Part shown: piece after piece, positions 43,332 through 54,084 of the stretch | Layout: every line of letters begins with the position of its first letter | Numbering within the stretch: position 1 is the stretch's first letter | Assembly: GCF_030864355.1 (NCBI RefSeq) | Contig: NC_083398.1 | Coordinates: forward strand, 310,001 to 374,000 | Length of the DNA stretch: 64,000 nt | Direction: 5' to 3' | DNA from: Cutaneotrichosporon cavernicola | Taxonomy: Eukaryota > Basidiomycota > Tremellomycetes > Trichosporonales > Trichosporonaceae | Notes under the pieces: generated by a model | What the model was told of the DNA's origin: nothing | What the model saw: only the letters and a program-made list of their open reading frames with translations | Database searches by the model: none | Position numbers and translations under genes: made by a program

Positions 43332-44870
43332 ATGGACTGGGAGCCCAATGGCCATCCCGTCCATACATTTCCTAGCTCTTCAACCTTCCAGTTCCATGCG
43401 TCACGGCCGAACGGCTCGGGGCCTACAGGGCCTTCCTCCAACGGTGCAAAGCTCTTCCTCGCACTCGACACTAATGTCCTCATCGATCAACTGCAAGTTG
43501 TGAGCGACCTGCACGCCCGCCTGGTCTCCAGAGTCTCAGATACATGGATCCTCGTCGGCCAACAAGCTATCAACGGTACGCCTGGCGCCTCCTTGACAGC
43601 TCTCATGCCCATTTTCCTAGCTAACATCAGAGCTCGACGGCCTCTCCAAGTCCTCCAAGCCCGACCTGGCAATCTCGGCTCGCGCCGCCACGTCTTGGCT
43701 GCACACAACAGCGCGGGCTCCCCAAATAGGGCGCACCTCGCGCCTGCGCCTGGAAAGCCGCGCCGAACGTTCCGCCGCAGCTATAGCGGAACGAGAGGGG
43801 GTGGGCATCTCTGCGCGAGAGGACGACGCAGTCCTCTCCTGCTGCCTCTGGTTCCAACGGATTGCGAGTGTTCGGCTATGGACACACGATCGTAACCTCG
43901 CAGTTCTGGCTGAGGGGAGCGGGGTGCATACCCTCGTGGGAAGGGCAGGGTTGCTCCGTCTCCTCAGAGAGGCAGGGGTGGAGAGGGACGCGAATGAGGG
44001 GATGGAGCTGGATGAGGAGATTGTGAGTTGTGGGGAGAGGCAAGGAGGGAACGGTAGCAGCGCGACGGTCTCCTGCAAAGCTGACCCCAGATGGACGCAG
44101 AAGAGGACCCATTCCCGACACCATTCCCGACGGAAAGAACGGCGCTGAACGCCGACCGCGTTGCTGAACTCGTGCCCCATCTGGTACAGCCCCAACCGCT
44201 CCAACAACACGCTTATACACCCTGGGTGCCACGCTCCACTACGCCGTCTACATCCACCTCCGCCGACGCGCTCGAGAAAGCATGGGTGAGCGCCCCGAGT
44301 CGTCGTCGCTCGTCCAGCGCAAACGCGTCATCTCCAACTCGCCCCACTGCTCCCCTTGTATCACGACACAACGCTGTCCTCCCGCCACCGGGCGCGCTCG
44401 CCGAGGCCCTCCGCGGGCGACGACCGGTCGACGCACCTACATCAACCTACCATTCCTCGTTCAATTATCCCCAGCCCACAGCACCTCCGCCTCCTCGTCC
44501 ATCGTCTGAACCCAATCCGACTAACCGTATCTCATCAGACCTCGATGCACTGCTTGTGAACACGCTCGCTCCGGCCTCGACATTACTCGAAGTGGTGGAC
44601 GCGCCGAATGACGCGCTGGGCCACGCGCGCGCCATTGCGACACGACTCAACGCCCTCGACACACAAGGCCAACCCGTCGATCGACGACGGGGACTCTTCC
44701 ATGCGCTTGCCAACGCGCAGACCCTCGCTTCCTTCCTGGCCGGCGAGCGTGTGCGCCCCGGCGAAGCAGCTGATGGGCTTCTCGTCCTCGCTGAAGAGCT
44801 GGAGAGATTCATACCGCTGGACAGAAATGCCTGGTCGGCGGTCGCCGAGCGGTTGCGACTACACCCATAG
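43332..44870 (+). CDS. PIN-domain (Swt1-like) nuclease protein (471 aa, 3 exons)
   Basis: Spliced as join(43332..43575, 43631..44022, 44091..44870), 472 codons. The N-terminal 250 residues form a PIN domain with all acidic positions: Asp46 in LALDTNVLID, Glu in INELDGLSKSSKPDLA, Asp pair in SAREDDAVLSCCLWFQ, and Asp in LWTHDRNLAVLAEG. The C-terminal half has a Ser/Pro-rich linker then helical repeats (TLLEVVDAPNDALGHARAI, LVLAEELERFIPLD). PIN proteins with these residues cleave RNA; Swt1-type enzymes act at nuclear pores on defective mRNPs, and similarity here is by architecture only. It ends 46 bp from the convergent F-box-like gene. Confidence 0.83.
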
Positions 44871-44916
44871 TGTTGTAACATTAATTCTGGCTGGATAGTG
44901 AGGTGCCCTTGCATTA

Positions 44917-45801
44917 TTATACTCCCACACCTCCCGGTTTCTGTATCGCCATCCATTCCTCGAGCGGGATGACCTTGCACCGCTCAAGCGCCTTTGCGAC
45001 TTGGGCATTGACCATCGTCGCAACTCTCGGTCCCATGGGCACCGAGACACGGCTGTGCGCCTCGGCAAACATATGCCCGACGAGGGCGTACATCGCGTGC
45101 CCCGGCAACTCGTGTTCTCGAGTACCCACCGCCAAATCGTAAGCGAACGCCCGATCCGCCGCGACCATGAGGATATTCGCTCCGCCCATGATGAGTTTAG
45201 CGACTGCGCGGAGGAGCTGTGAAGCATGCGCTTCGGGGAGTTCGGACACCTGGCGAAAGTTGAGGATGACCTCCTTCGCCTTGATTGGGGGAAGCCAGTC
45301 GAGTACGGCAGTACACGCCCGCGAAGGGCAAGTTGGAGCAGGCGAGTCTGGGACAGGCCGATATTCGACGACGACCGACTCGGCGGTAATGACGAACGGA
45401 TACTCGCCTGGCGTGTAGACGGCCAGTACCATATGCGCTTTGATGGGGATCGTGCGGGGTCCAGTGGCGGAGGGTAGGATGACACAGGCGGGATTCATGT
45501 GTGCTGTTAGTTCGGATATGGCGGGGTCAGACGTCTCGATCTCGATTACGCGGATGAGGGCGCATCGATCGCGCATCACTTGGGTGAGGGGTGCGCGGAT
45601 ACCGGCGTATGTCCCGTTTCGGGCGGTGACGGTTATCCCATTCGACGAGGAGAGGATGCAATGTTTCAGGCGTGAGGCGAAGAGCGCATCGACGCGGTCT
45701 CGGAATAAACGCGAAGTGGTGCGGAAGCATTCGAGGGCGTCTGGGCTGGCGTTGGCGAGGATTGCATCTACGAGGTGAGGGAAGGCTGCGGCGTCGATCA
45801 T
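44917..45801 (-). CDS. F-box-like lineage-specific protein, paralogue 2 (294 aa)
   Basis: A single-exon frame. The start is the ATG at 45801 because upstream in-frame sequence is an 8-bp repeat tract (translating to low-complexity FTSSPLHL), while residues from MIDAAAFPHLVDAIL align with the paralogue at 2000-2956. Shared pattern: A-x-PHL-x-D-x-IL, AL-x-x-FRT-x-S, later IRV. The middle has beta-like Ile/Val-rich segments (VIEIETSD, HMVLAVYTPGEYPFVIT, EVILNFRQVSELPE). No signal or membrane segment. Role unknown; the N-terminal helix pair is F-box-like, so an SCF adaptor or a degenerate relative is possible. Confidence 0.72.
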   Translation of the reverse strand: MIDAAAFPHLVDAILANASPDALECFRTTSRLFRDRVDALFASRLKHCILSSSNGITVTARNGTYAGIRAPLTQVMRDRCALIRVIEIETSDPAISELTAHMNPACVILPSATGPRTIPIKAHMVLAVYTPGEYPFVITAESVVVEYRPVPDSPAPTCPSRACTAVLDWLPPIKAKEVILNFRQVSELPEAHASQLLRAVAKLIMGGANILMVAADRAFAYDLAVGTREHELPGHAMYALVGHMFAEAHSRVSVPMGPRVATMVNAQVAKALERCKVIPLEEWMAIQKPGGVGV

Positions 45802-45832
45802 AGGGCGGGCGATGTGGTGACAAAGAGAGATG

Positions 45833-45904
45833 AAGAGGTGAAGAGGTGAAGAGGTGAAGAGGTGAAGAGGTGAAGAGGTGAAGAAGTGAATTAGTGAAGA
45901 AGTG
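45833..45904. repeat. 8-bp tandem repeat in the 5' leader of paralogue 2
   Basis: Unit AAGAGGTG on the plus strand: six perfect copies (45833-45880), then AAGAAGTG, AATTAGTG and AAGAAGTG to 45904. It begins 32 bp upstream of the ATG at 45801 (minus strand), so it lies in the leader or promoter; in sense orientation it is a CACCTCTT pyrimidine tract. Confidence 0.9.
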
Positions 45905-46885
45905 AAGAGAGATGAGGAGACATGCGATGCTCCCATGGCCAAGATCAGTGGCAAGGATCGCGGTTGGCATCATGTCAAGTGATAAGTGGTCTGTGCGGAA
46001 TGTGGAGATGCGGAAGTCCCATTCTACGCCCACGCGTCAATCGGACCACTTTTAGTGAGCAAGTCTTCCCAACCCCCCCCCCCCCCCCCCCTTCCCCTTA
46101 GCATATCTGGATTAAGTATCATTCTAACCACGGAAGTGAGGGGTCAATAGTACATGACAAGGGAGGAGTCGAGTCAGACTTGATAGAAGGGTGGATGGGG
46201 TTTCAATGATTCATTAGCGGTCAAGTATCAGCAATCTATGAGCGCTGTTAGTCGAGTGTCTCCAGCATGAGCTTGGAAGGCTACTTGCTGATGCCCCTCA
46301 CTTCGAACATTCGATCAACCCGCCCATTCGGTCGCTCGGTCCGGCGTTCTCGAGTACTGAGGCCCGGGCCCCTGTCCATGAGCACCTGGGTGCACAAGGA
46401 TGCCAGCAGTCTGGGAGACCATGATAGTGGAATTTATGTTCCGATCTCCTCCTTGCTCGACGTTTTGGTAAGTGTATGTGGTGATGACAGAAGGCTAGCC
46501 TGTCTAGTCTGTCTAGTCTGAGATAACGTGGACCAGGCACCGAGTCTCTGTTGTTGTTTTCGTGTTGGGTATCAACATTCGGTTCTGCAACACGCCTAAA
46601 GCTCCTGTATTCAGTCAACTCAATGGCCGCTGTTCACAAAATCGTCTCCACCGCTCGAAGCTGTCCCACTTGCATGCCGATACTAGGAACAAGAAGATCC
46701 CATACACAGCCAACCTCGCGGACGGGGGACAGTGCATGTCCCGCCACGAACGGCATCATGTCGTGCCTGCCTGCCGTTAGCAGTGCTCTTGGGATGGTGG
46801 GTTGTTTGATTCCGTCACCCAAACAATGTCACCACACTCGCCTCACCCGGATCCACCTCACCTTTGCTCATTCTCCATCCACACC
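45905..46885. other. Spacer between two divergent F-box-like paralogues, with C19 tract
   Basis: About 1 kb with no supportable gene. A homopolymer of 19 C lies at 46073-46091. The ATG at 46826 is an in-frame alternative start for the next gene. Confidence 0.5.
46073..46091. repeat. Poly-C tract (19 nt)
   Basis: Nineteen consecutive C residues between AA and TT. Length may be uncertain in sequencing and unstable in the genome. Confidence 0.9.
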
Positions 46886-47851
46886 ATGTCGACCCGCGCT
46901 AGTCGCGCTGCCGCCCGGCAGGCTCTTGAACAGCCTCTACCGCCTCCTACTCCTCCACTGTCTCTGCCACCCGTTACCCTTGATGCTCGTGGCTTCCCGT
47001 ACATCTTCCATCGTATCGTCGAGTTAGCTCCTGGGCCAACCCTCCTACGGCTCCGGGCCACATGCAAAGGCCTCCGCGAGCGAGCAGATGTCGCTCTCCT
47101 CCGGCACATCGTCTATGATGGTGAATCCCTCTCCACGCCGGACGGCACGTTACTCCCACCCCGTCGCTGGCTCAAATCACACAAACAACACGTCCGCGTC
47201 GTCGAGTTCTCGCGCAGGCTCATGCCATCCGACAATACCGAGCTGGAAACGGAAATCCTCGCGGGCGATGGTCTACCCAACTGGGTGGGGTCTCTCGAGC
47301 ACGTGCAGTCCATCCTGTGTCCGTGGACCTGGTATCTCTCTGGTCCCATCCCCGCGAGCAGCACGTACGTTTCGACAGAGATCCCTTTCCGCTTTAAACA
47401 GGGAGACAAGCTTGCCCTCCGACCCGAAGCCCGTATCGTTGTGTTTGTACACGAGAAGCGAGCCGCGGTCGAGCTGCCCGACTTTATCCGCGACTTTGGG
47501 ATGGAAGACTTCAACGCCACGTATATCTTTTGCGAGCCGGAGAACCGAAATAGGCGACCAGGCGACGTGATCGCCCGCATGCTTACGATTCTTGGTCGCG
47601 CCCTCACCTCTGACGAAACCAAACTCAACTTCACGCTTGTCAACACCGAGGCTTGGGCCAAGAAGATGAACAAGAAACTCATGGAGCAGATGCGCGCCGA
47701 CTCTGGCTTCGATGAGGACGAGTTTGAGGGGCGGGTGCGCTTCCTCACCCTCGACGAGTATGCGGTGACGGTGGGGCAGGCACAGTTCGAGCTCGAGATG
47801 GGGCTGAATCAGCGCGAGATGGATCTGGAATACGGGGATACGCAGTCCTGA
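46886..47851 (+). CDS. F-box-like lineage-specific protein, paralogue 3 (321 aa)
   Basis: A single-exon frame to TGA at 47849-47851. The start chosen is ATG 46886 (context CACCATGT, giving MSTRASRAAARQALEQ); ATG 46826 in frame would add 20 residues. After a basic, Pro-rich N-terminus comes GFPYIFHRIVELAPGPTLL and LRATCKGLRERAD, the same helix layout as paralogues 1 and 2 and closest of the three to an F-box (LP/FP..I, then LR.TCK). The C-terminus holds a long charged region (AKKMNKKLMEQMRADSG, LTLDEYAVTVGQ; compare FSAEEYRRQIGE of paralogue 1). No intron. Function unknown. Confidence 0.75.
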   Translation: MSTRASRAAARQALEQPLPPPTPPLSLPPVTLDARGFPYIFHRIVELAPGPTLLRLRATCKGLRERADVALLRHIVYDGESLSTPDGTLLPPRRWLKSHKQHVRVVEFSRRLMPSDNTELETEILAGDGLPNWVGSLEHVQSILCPWTWYLSGPIPASSTYVSTEIPFRFKQGDKLALRPEARIVVFVHEKRAAVELPDFIRDFGMEDFNATYIFCEPENRNRRPGDVIARMLTILGRALTSDETKLNFTLVNTEAWAKKMNKKLMEQMRADSGFDEDEFEGRVRFLTLDEYAVTVGQAQFELEMGLNQREMDLEYGDTQS

Positions 47852-48520
47852 GACTTGGAGGTCACATATGGCTACTGTAAGCAAAGATGTATAGGTTTTG
47901 CAACTACGACTTGGAGACGGTAGCAAGAGGTGATGACGGTCTGCGCCATCTTGGCGATTCGGTTGCGAGCTGGGCGATCAAGTTTGAGGTTTTGAATTCC
48001 AGAATGTGATGTCTGGAGGATGGAACATTTGCCTTTCGCGCCATCCACACGCGCCACATGATGGTCCTAAAACATCACCTTCCTTGACGACATGTCCCAT
48101 TTTCCTACAACATTCTTCACCTCATAACTCAAAGTTACAGCCTTTCCTCGCAGTATATCGTCGTAAAGCCCACCAATATGACCCAGATTGTCGCTGTTCG
48201 CGAGTATATGGTCTCCGGCCAAATCTCCTTCTTCTCTGGAGGTAGTACACTGACGGGCACAGCGCGGTACAAGAATGAGTTTGGCGTCCACACTGACCTC
48301 TTCGCCCTCGGCGACGACGACAACATCCACACATCCTCGTACAAGACAAAAAGTGTCCTGAAGATTTGACGACGGCGACTCCCATTCTATCAGCAAAAAA
48401 CCAGCCATGCTCTGAAGCCGTAGACCGAACTTGAGCTGTACGTTGTAAGTCTGGAGACCTAAATAGTGTGCATACATGTAAAGCAGGGCAAAGAAGTCTT
48501 GTTAGCTAACAACCTACTCG
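47852..48520. other. Spacer with an unresolved short frame
   Basis: About 670 bp. A 63-codon plus-strand frame (48178-48369, MTQIVAVREYMVSG start) and overlapping minus-strand frames (48067-48477) are both open; neither shows a recognisable family and they shadow each other, so no gene is called. Confidence 0.4.
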
Positions 48521-49801
48521 TTAAACTGCGAAGCTCTTCGACGCGAGAATCTTCCGCTGCTCATCCAATTCGTCAAGCACGCCTCAGATCGCGCCTCTGC
48601 ACTCCCGATTCAGCTTCTCCTCGACCTGGATTTCCACCTTGATCTTGTTCCTGACCTTGATGAGGCGGTTGTTGGATTAATCATCACGTTTTTTTGCGGC
48701 GCTTATAGTCTGCCTCCATGTCGCCGAGAGAGACGGCAGGGAATTGGTTGAGCGAGAGGAGGATCATATCCTTAGACAGCGTGCTGTTGGTCGACCAGAT
48801 GGCGACGTTACTATACTCCCAGGGTGCCTATTCGAGGCGACCAGCCCAGGTCGATCGCATTTCGGACCTAATCTTGCGAACGGCGTTCTTCTTGTTCTTC
48901 CAAGAGGTCGAAAGAGCATCAATATCGCTTGACCGAGTGCGGATCTGAGCTTGATGAGTTTTAAGGGCGTCGTTTTTGCTGTAGTACTCGAGCCCCTTGA
49001 ACGGCGCGCACGTTCAACCTCATTCGATGCATCGTACATTCACTCTACAACAGTTTTAACTGGAACGTCGCTCAATGGACTTCACGTTGATGTATTCTTC
49101 GCCCTGGAGTAGCAAGCTGTAGTCGGCAGAGACAGGGGCAAGGGAGGCCTGGTCGATAGACTTGGGCGAGGAGCAGATACCCTTCATCGCCTTCTCCCAG
49201 GCGCGCTAACGGGTTTCGAGAGACGGAGAGAGATTGGTGAGCTTCAGACCTGCCGTCGGCCTTGGGCTTCCAGTCTTACTCACCTGAAAGTAAGGCCTTC
49301 CAGGTCGAGAGCAACTCATTGGATACCGACTCCCTCTTGCGCACATCGCGATTACGCCTAAGCTTCTTGAATGGACGGAGAAGGTGCGAGAAGGAAGAGC
49401 AGAGATTGATAGTGGTAAATGAGCCACTGTCCAGGACCACGGAATCGGCCGGGGGAGATGGATTGTGAGAGGTAGTAAAAGAGATGGGCGATGCTGTGAG
49501 AGGCTGAGGAGGATAGGTCACTTTCGTAAGCCAGAGTCCTGGCGATGAACATACTGAAGCGAGGAGGGGGATGAAGTTCGTCTGGAGTCTTCTGGGATGG
49601 CTGTTGCTTGTACGACCCAGCATCCGAGCCGGCAAGGGAAGGAAGCGAATAGAGACAGCTGAGGGAAGACGACCTCGGTGGAACTTGAAGCAGAACAGCT
49701 GTCGTCAGTCCTGTCCCACACCCTCCCCTCTACCGAGAGAGCATACATGTACCCTTGGGGTTATGCTGCGCCTCAGGTGCGAACACACGGAAGTCAGCCA
49801 T
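48521..49801 (-). pseudogene. Eroded third member of a coiled-coil gene array
   Basis: It starts with ATG 49801 (MADFRVFAPEAQHNPK) and a plausible GTACAT..CTGACGACAG intron, then protein-like segments: LRPFKKLRRNRDVRKRES with STWKALLS, an intron GTGAGT..CGTTAG, RAWEKAMKGICSSPKSIDQ to INVKSIERRSS then TAA (49056-49058), FKGLEYYSKNDALKTHQAQ to STWAGRLE then TAG (48828-48830), APWEYSNVAIW to MEADYKRRKK then stops near 48681-48686, and in another frame LIKVRNKIKVEIQVEEK with TGA (48584-48586) and SKSFAV TAA (48521). Phase across the 49.2-kb intron also fails. Highly charged helices interrupted by at least four lesions mark a decayed gene. Same strand and similar helical Trp-rich content as the intact genes at 50.4 and 52 kb. 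Identity unknown. Confidence 0.6.
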
Positions 49802-50387
49802 GGTGGGGAGTAGAAAAAGGTTTGAGGAGGGTTATCGCTACGAGGGTATCTCTGTCTACAAGCTGACTACTGACGAGGGGTAGAGGGGTTGAGGTTACAA
49901 TGGCACAGGAAGGGGCTTTGTTTTTTTGAGGAGGTGGGGGAAGAGGATGAAGAGAAGATAGAGGATGAAAAGAAAGTAGATGCGGGTGACTGTGTTTATT
50001 TAAAGAGGCGAGAGGGTGCGAGAGAAGGTGCGTACGAGGTCCACCGCGCACGTCAATTTGACACCACTTCAGCAGATCAGCAACTAATGCGAGATGCGGT
50101 GTTTTTTACTGCTCACTAACATCTGGTGCGATAGGGGTTGGATAATAGCATTATGGTCAGGTGAAATACTCTCAAAGCATTAGGATGAAATCACTGATTA
50201 AGGTTGGAATGGAACACATCGCCCTCTTGATCTCTTGAGGGCGGCTCGTGACCTCGGCTTGTACCAGATCCAGTTCTTTGCCCTCGAAGTTTCCGACGGC
50301 CACGACAATATTTCCTGTCCCTGACCTCAATGGCATATAAGTCTGACAAAGAGAGTACCACTGGGATGGTTGATACTATGCATGTAG
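49802..50387. other. Spacer within the coiled-coil gene array
   Basis: About 590 bp between the decayed copy and the next member; no gene. A T7 run and purine-rich plus-strand sequence (49920-49990) give pyrimidine-rich sequence upstream of the minus-strand copy. Confidence 0.4.
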
Positions 50388-51544
50388 CTACAAACAGGGG
50401 AAGAGCTTGTTCCCTCCAGCAAAAGCAGTGGTATATAGTGCGTCCTCAACAATGCCCATCTTACCCAGACGCTTCAAGCAGCGAACGAGTTTCTTCTCCA
50501 CATCAGACGCCCACGACGCCTGCTGTCCCTCGAAGTGCTCCACGGCATAGAGAATCCGCTTCTTCGCCGCTAGGTTTTCTTCCAGGTTCGTGACATTGCG
50601 ACAGGCCAAAATGTATTCGTGGTTCGTCTTGAAGTCCTGGTAGGTGACTGCAGGGGAGTCTTCGACATGGATGACAATGTGATTCTCGCACAGGCAGCCG
50701 TTGAGTGACCACACCTTGATACCGAAATACACTCGCTCGATGCTCAATGTCGAGGGAGGGTAGCCTTCGCACTTCCCTTTTGTTGCTTTGGCAATGAACA
50801 ACCCGACTGCTGAGTTCACATGGTGCTCTTGGACCGCGAGCTGTGCCTTATTCGCCACCGCCTGTTGAAGCGTTTCTTTGAGATTCTGCACCTTGATGTG
50901 CGCAGTCCAAAATCGCCCATTGTATCGCCCTTTCGCCTCTGTTGCGAGGTGACGGGTTTGCCACACTTCGGCTGCGAGAGAGTGTATCAAGCTTTGGACA
51001 ATGTAATTCGGCTCGGAGAGTATGTTGTCAGTCTCTACAGCCCAGTGTTTATACGCCTGTGCGAACATGGACCAGTTCGGCTCATGGTCGGACAGGGCCT
51101 TATCCAGCTCTATCCTCAGTCGTAGGTCAGGGGTAAAACCTGCGGCCGTGGAAGACGCCACACAACGCTTGCTAAGTCTGGAATGTTTGCTTCTTCCTGT
51201 GATCGGCAAAGAATCGCCCAGGAAATGTGACCCTGGTACGGGGTACTTTGGGAACACACAGTAGGTATCCTGTCTGGGGACCTGGGACTCATAGCTGGCA
51301 ACAGTTACCTTCAGGTCGGCTGTTGGTCGAAATGCTAATGCCGTCAGCTTGTCCTCCAAGGATTTCTGAGCTCACTGGAATCGGGAACTTGAGGTTTCTC
51401 GATTTTACCAGTCGGCTTGGAGTGTACTGGCCGCGGACTACCGGGAGTAGCTGGGTTCTGAGGAGGAATTGCTCTGAGTTGGCCAACGATGGTTGGAATG
51501 GTGGTGGGAAGAAGGGAGAACGGGGAGCCTGCGGAGTTCTCCAT
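50388..51544 (-). CDS. Unrecognised helical protein B of the array (371 aa, 2 exons)
   Basis: Spliced as complement(join(50388..51334, 51376..51544)), 372 codons; the intron is 41 nt (GTGAGC..GACGGCATTAG). The N-terminal 110 residues are Pro/Ser/Thr-rich (MENSAGSPFSLLPTT). The remainder is mostly helical with AYKHWAVETDNILSEP, SLAAEVWQTRHLATEA and KRILYAVEHFEGQQ. AYKHWAVE-x3-ILSEP lines up by eye with AYTLWARE-x3-LRDMP of the neighbour at 51955-52860, followed in both by a Q/L/V-spaced helix. No signal peptide, membrane segment or known motif. Probably a lineage-specific paralogue pair; role unknown. Confidence 0.65.
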
Positions 51545-51954
51545 TGTGAGTGAGGAGTACGCTTACAGACGATAAGAAAGGAGACTAGATTAGGGTGTTC
51601 AGGATAATGTGTAAGAAGGCTAATGAGGATGGAGAGAGTGGTGGAAGATGAATGAGGAAGATGAACAGTGGGCAAGATGAAGAGGAATCAACTTGCGGTT
51701 GAGTTGGGCTGTTGTGTGGTGTGCAGGAGGAAGGGAAGGTGACCTAGAGACGAGGGCATCTCTCAACTCTCTGCCGCAGCCTTTCCGTGGCGGAAATTCC
51801 TGACTCTTGGGCCCATTCTCTCCCCTCCCCAAAGCATTATTGCATGTATGTTACTTTGGATTACTCGCCAGTGTATAATTTATGAGCCTCAAAACTCGTG
51901 TATATTTAATAAGCACCCAATGGTGTGAACAGGGACAAGCCCAACTTCTCTCCA
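51545..51954. other. Spacer between array members B and A
   Basis: About 410 bp, AT-richer than average with pyrimidine-rich leader on the minus strand; no gene seen. Confidence 0.4.
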
Positions 51955-52860
51955 CTACCAGTCATAAACAGGAATACAGTCCTCAAGTACCCCATCTGCA
52001 ACCTCCAAACTAGTCGTGACATCGATGTGCTGTAGGCAGTTGACGACGTAGCGCTCCATCCAGGTTGACAACGCTTCGACGAAAGTACTCTCAGCAGCCT
52101 CTGCTGCGTGGGCTGTTGCGCGAATCGCGGTGAGATCGCAGACGAGGGTGTTGGCGAAGCGCTGGCTCTGCAGACTGGGCATGTCGCGGAGGTACTTCAG
52201 CTCGCGCGCCCAAAGGGTATATGCTTCTGCCAAGAGGTGGGCTGGAGTGGTGTGGTCCAGCTCTTCGAGCGCTGGTGTCAGGAAGAACATGAGTTAGACG
52301 GACCCAGGAGGTAAGCGAACCACTGTTTGCGCCACTGGGCATACGCGCGGTCTTTGCAATAATTGTTCACCCAAGTGTGAAGCCAGAGCCCTTGCACCTT
52401 GTCAATGTAGTTTCGGATAAGATCGAGAATCTTGGACTCGGGGGGGCGGCCAAGCGGTGGAAGGCAACGAGAGGGGGTGACATCGACATTACCATTGGGG
52501 AGGTTGGCCGGAAGGCTACGGAATGAGAGAATGTTTTGCTGGGATTGGGACACACCCAGAGGAAAGGCCAACTTGGACTTGTTGCTGTCTACCGTCAGTT
52601 TAGTTCCCATATGTTGGCTGCACTTGCCGGACCGAGCCCAGTCAGGCGTCAGAGAAGTTCTTACGGACTGCGCGGCGGTTAAAAGAGTGGCCGCGGTCCC
52701 TGTGAGAATCGAGTCTATGTCCAAGGAAGGAAAGGAGGGAAATGAGAGAAAGGAGTATGCCGAAGGGAAGGAGTAGGCTGAAGGTGACGAGGTGAGTGAT
52801 GCTGTTCATTATTCATGTAGCTGTAGTTACACACTCACGGCTGTCCGAAATGGTGGACAT
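51955..52860 (-). CDS. Unrecognised helical protein A of the array (278 aa, 3 exons)
   Basis: Spliced as complement(join(51955..52271, 52304..52801, 52839..52860)), 279 codons. Exon 1 has 22 nt; introns are 37 and 32 nt, the latter GTCCGT..CTGACACCAG. The N-terminus is Ser/Pro/Phe-rich (MSTISDSPSLTSSPSAYSF). A helical region from ILDLIRNYIDKVQG continues through AYAQWRKQWFAYLLALEEL, AEAYTLWARELKYLRDMP, and ATAHAAEAAESTFVEALST to CIPVYDW. The middle (about 52560-52720) is open without splicing but contains GTAAGA and several AGs, so a further intron is possible. Shares the AYxxWAxE pattern with protein B. No known family recognised. Confidence 0.62.
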
Positions 52861-53100
52861 TCTGTTTGCGTGGCGGATGGTATGGGTATGATGGCTTGAA
52901 CCGTGAATACTGTAGTGGTGGAGGAGGGGGTCGGGACAGTCAGGTGCAATCGACAAACGACGCCTTCGTCAACAGGAGGGCTTGCTTTCGCCTCCTGGGG
53001 AGGAGGGGGCAGGGGAGGGAAAGGAGAAGGAGATAGGAGGAAGGTGCTCTCGAACGGGATAACGAAAAGTAAGGAGGAGATACAGAATGGAGAAGGAAGA

Positions 53101-53210
53101 GGAGAGGAGAGGAGAGGAGAGGAGAGGAGAGGAGAGGAGAGGAGAGGAGAGGAGAGGAGAGAAGAGGAGAGGAGAGGAGAGGAGAGGAGAGGAGAGGAGA
53201 GAAGAGGAGT
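53101..53210. repeat. (GGAGA)n pentanucleotide microsatellite
   Basis: Twelve perfect GGAGA units (53101-53160), one GAAGA interruption, seven more units (53166-53200), then GAAGA and GGAGT. It lies about 240 bp upstream of the minus-strand gene A, where it reads TCTCC. Confidence 0.95.
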
Positions 53211-54084
53211 ACAATATCAAGTTGCAGGTTGGGGCCTTGCTAGTTGAGCAACCTTGTATGAATGAGGGGGGATTCGATTAGGTTGCGACTCTCACTCTAC
53301 TATATCTACTAAGGTACTAAGGGTATTTGGTCGATGTTGTTGATCAGGAGCTCAGATGATCAGGAGATCAGCTGATCAGCGGGAGACTAGTAATCGGAAA
53401 GGTGACCTCCTTGGAAATACTTTAAAACCAGCCCTGCTGCAGCCAGAACTCTTAGCCCCGCGGGTCTCCTCCATCTCTTCCATCCTCAACCCTCATCATG
53501 TTAACAGCATGTATGTATTGTTGTACCATTCAGACTAGCCCGAGTGATTTTGAATAACTACCAGTCGCGAGCTCGATGACTGCGCGGTCTAGCATACTTA
53601 TAGGGATCTGCATGTACTGTACATGTATTTCGCCACTTCCAGGTGGGCGACAGTGTCGATCTGTATCAGACATCCTACAATCTTCAGCGGTATGAGAAGA
53701 GGGATCTCCACCGAGTAGAGCAGGCCTGTTTATTGAGACCGCTCTGGCATCGCGACCGCAGCGTAGAAGAGGGAAGGAGCAGGCGAGGTGGGGGAAGGGA
53801 GTCGACAAGAGACAATAAGTGATGTGAGATGGTAACAGCTTAAGTAAGAAGCAATGAGGAAGATGGTTGTATACAATGTGAATTGCGAGGTTGGTGCCTC
53901 GCTCCGGCTCCGGCCTACCAGCGTAGCAGTTTGAGTCAATTGCGTAGGATTGGAGCGAGGTCGTGTGCACAAGTGGCAAACTGCCACATTCAACCCATTT
54001 CCTGAAGGTGGAGGTCTAGGTGGAGGTGCCCCATCCCAATTTGCCGCCCAACCCAACCCGAAGTCTCCAATCTCCCACACTCCC
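53211..54084. other. Spacer upstream of the RKM5-type gene
   Basis: About 870 bp. A minus-strand frame at 53530-53979 is open but not protein-like; a stub reading MPERSQ then stop (about 53752) could be the remnant of another array start, but evidence is too thin to call. Confidence 0.35.

Noticed and set aside
45802..45954. N-terminal extension of paralogue 2 (FTSSPLHL repeats)
   Set aside because: This is the 8-bp tandem repeat read in frame; the paralogues begin at the downstream ATG.
48178..48369. Possible 63-aa protein
   Set aside because: Opposite and overlapping frames are equally open, there is no leader or splice support, and no motif was seen.
53041..53281. Glu/Arg repeat frame through the GGAGA microsatellite
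   Set aside because: A translation of a simple repeat; no start context and no flanking protein-like sequence.
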